Positions 5,907-6,395 of a DNA stretch of 6,395 nucleotides are shown one piece after another. A program made the translations under genes and the position numbers. This DNA comes from Bacillota bacterium (GTDB taxonomy: Bacteria > Bacillota > Dehalobacteriia > UBA4068), in assembly GCA_017439615.1 (NCBI GenBank), contig JAFSIU010000011.1, positions 1 through 6,395 of the forward strand, in the 5' to 3' direction. Position 1 is the first letter of the stretch. Each line of letters starts with the position of its first letter. A model generated the notes under the pieces. The model saw only the letters and a program-made list of their open reading frames with translations, did no database searches and was not told where the DNA came from.

Positions 5907-5911
5907 TTTTT

Positions 5912-6395
5912 ATGAACGGAAATCTGAGACCTGATACTATGGAACGTATCACAACACAAGCTTTGGCGGACCAATTCATTGCTGAACAAATTGCCGAAGT
6001 GCAAAAGCAAGTCGGCGACAAAAAGGTTCTGCTTGCACTCTCGGGCGGTGTAGACAGCTCTGTCGTGGCAGCATTGCTCATCAAGGCAATCGGCAAGCAG
6101 CTTGTCTGCGTGCATGTCAATCACGGTTTGATGCGCAAGGGCGAAAGCGAAGAGGTTATCGAAGTTTTCCGAAATCAGCTTGATGCCAATCTGGTTTATG
6201 TCGATGCTACCGACCGTTTCCTCGAATTGCTGAAGGGCATTGACGCTCCTGAACAAAAACGCAAGATCATCGGCAATGAATTCATCAAGGTCTTTGATGA
6301 AGAAGCAGGCAAGCTCGAAGGTATTTCCTTCCTTGCACAGGGTACCATCTATCCCGATATTCTGGAGAGCATCAAGCAGGCTGAAGGCAAGAAGG
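5912..6395 (+). CDS. guaA: GMP synthase, ATP-pyrophosphatase subunit without glutaminase domain (3' cut)
   Basis: Makes GMP from XMP by adenylating it with ATP and adding ammonia; last step of de novo guanine nucleotide synthesis. 161 codons are present and the frame is open at the window end. Seen: the PP-loop SGGVDSS at 44-50 (binds pyrophosphate of ATP), [10 protein letters not shown] (69-78), DATDRFL (98-104), [12 protein letters not shown] (113-124) and [12 protein letters not shown] (142-153), all GMP-synthase-specific and unlike TilS, NadE or ThiI. In ordinary bacterial GuaA (about 510-525 residues) the PP-loop lies near residue 235, after a class I glutamine amidotransferase domain; here that domain is absent. 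The start is well supported (GGAGG, no upstream frame). The usual C-terminal dimerisation domain should lie beyond the window. It resembles the archaeal GuaAb layout; whether a separate GuaAa glutaminase exists cannot be seen here. Transcribed divergently from gatCAB. Confidence 0.93.
   Translation, partial: MNGNLRPDTMERITTQALADQFIAEQIAEVQKQVGDKKVLLALSGGVDSSVVAALLIKAIGKQLVCVHVNHGLMRKGESEEVIEVFRNQLDANLVYVDATDRFLELLKGIDAPEQKRKIIGNEFIKVFDEEAGKLEGISFLAQGTIYPDILESIKQAEGKK

Noticed and set aside
5665..5911. A frameshifted or degraded glutaminase domain of GuaA upstream of the annotated start
   Set aside because: The region is only 247 bases (the domain needs about 570), is very AT-rich, has no ATG on the plus strand before 5912, and shows no class I glutaminase motif such as a GxCxGxQ nucleophile block.
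5727..5911. Purine riboswitch in the guaA leader
   Set aside because: No conserved core of the aptamer and no pairing loop-loop helices could be found; the leader is almost only A and T.

Overview
The window looks like chromosomal DNA of a low-to-moderate-GC Bacillota bacterium, probably from the Clostridia or a related anaerobic lineage. The reasons are the strong AGGAGG-type ribosome sites, AT-rich intergenic DNA, a gatCAB operon, a lipoprotein PstS and a PhoP-type promoter. The species cannot be named from sequence alone. Coding is dense: six genes (two cut by the window edges) and only two real intergenic gaps, 168 and 247 bases. There is no stretch over 300 bases without a gene, and no tRNA, rRNA, CRISPR or mobile element was seen.

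Left part (1-2420, minus strand): a high-affinity phosphate ABC transporter operon read pstS-pstC-pstA, leaving the window inside pstA. The genes are coupled by overlaps: pstS/pstC by 19 bases and pstC/pstA by the 4-base ATGA type. In front of pstS are four TTAAC-like direct repeats at 11/11/12-base steps, which match a PhoP (Pho box) array, with a -10-like hexamer just downstream. The outstanding observation is PstS itself: its two halves are in reversed order compared with ordinary PstS, so it reads as a circular permutant.

Middle (2414-5741, minus strand): gatC-gatA-gatB, encoding the three subunits of the tRNA-dependent amidotransferase that converts Glu-tRNA(Gln) and Asp-tRNA(Asn) to their amidated forms. 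The operon ends in a strong intrinsic terminator whose U-tract is shared with the first Pho box of the next operon.

Right part (5665-6395): an AT-rich divergent intergenic region with candidate promoters for both directions, then the first 161 codons of guaA on the plus strand. This GMP synthase starts directly with its ATP-pyrophosphatase domain; the usual N-terminal glutamine amidotransferase domain of about 190 residues is missing, and no room upstream could encode it. It therefore looks like a stand-alone synthetase subunit as in the two-subunit archaeal type, with the glutaminase partner encoded elsewhere or absent.
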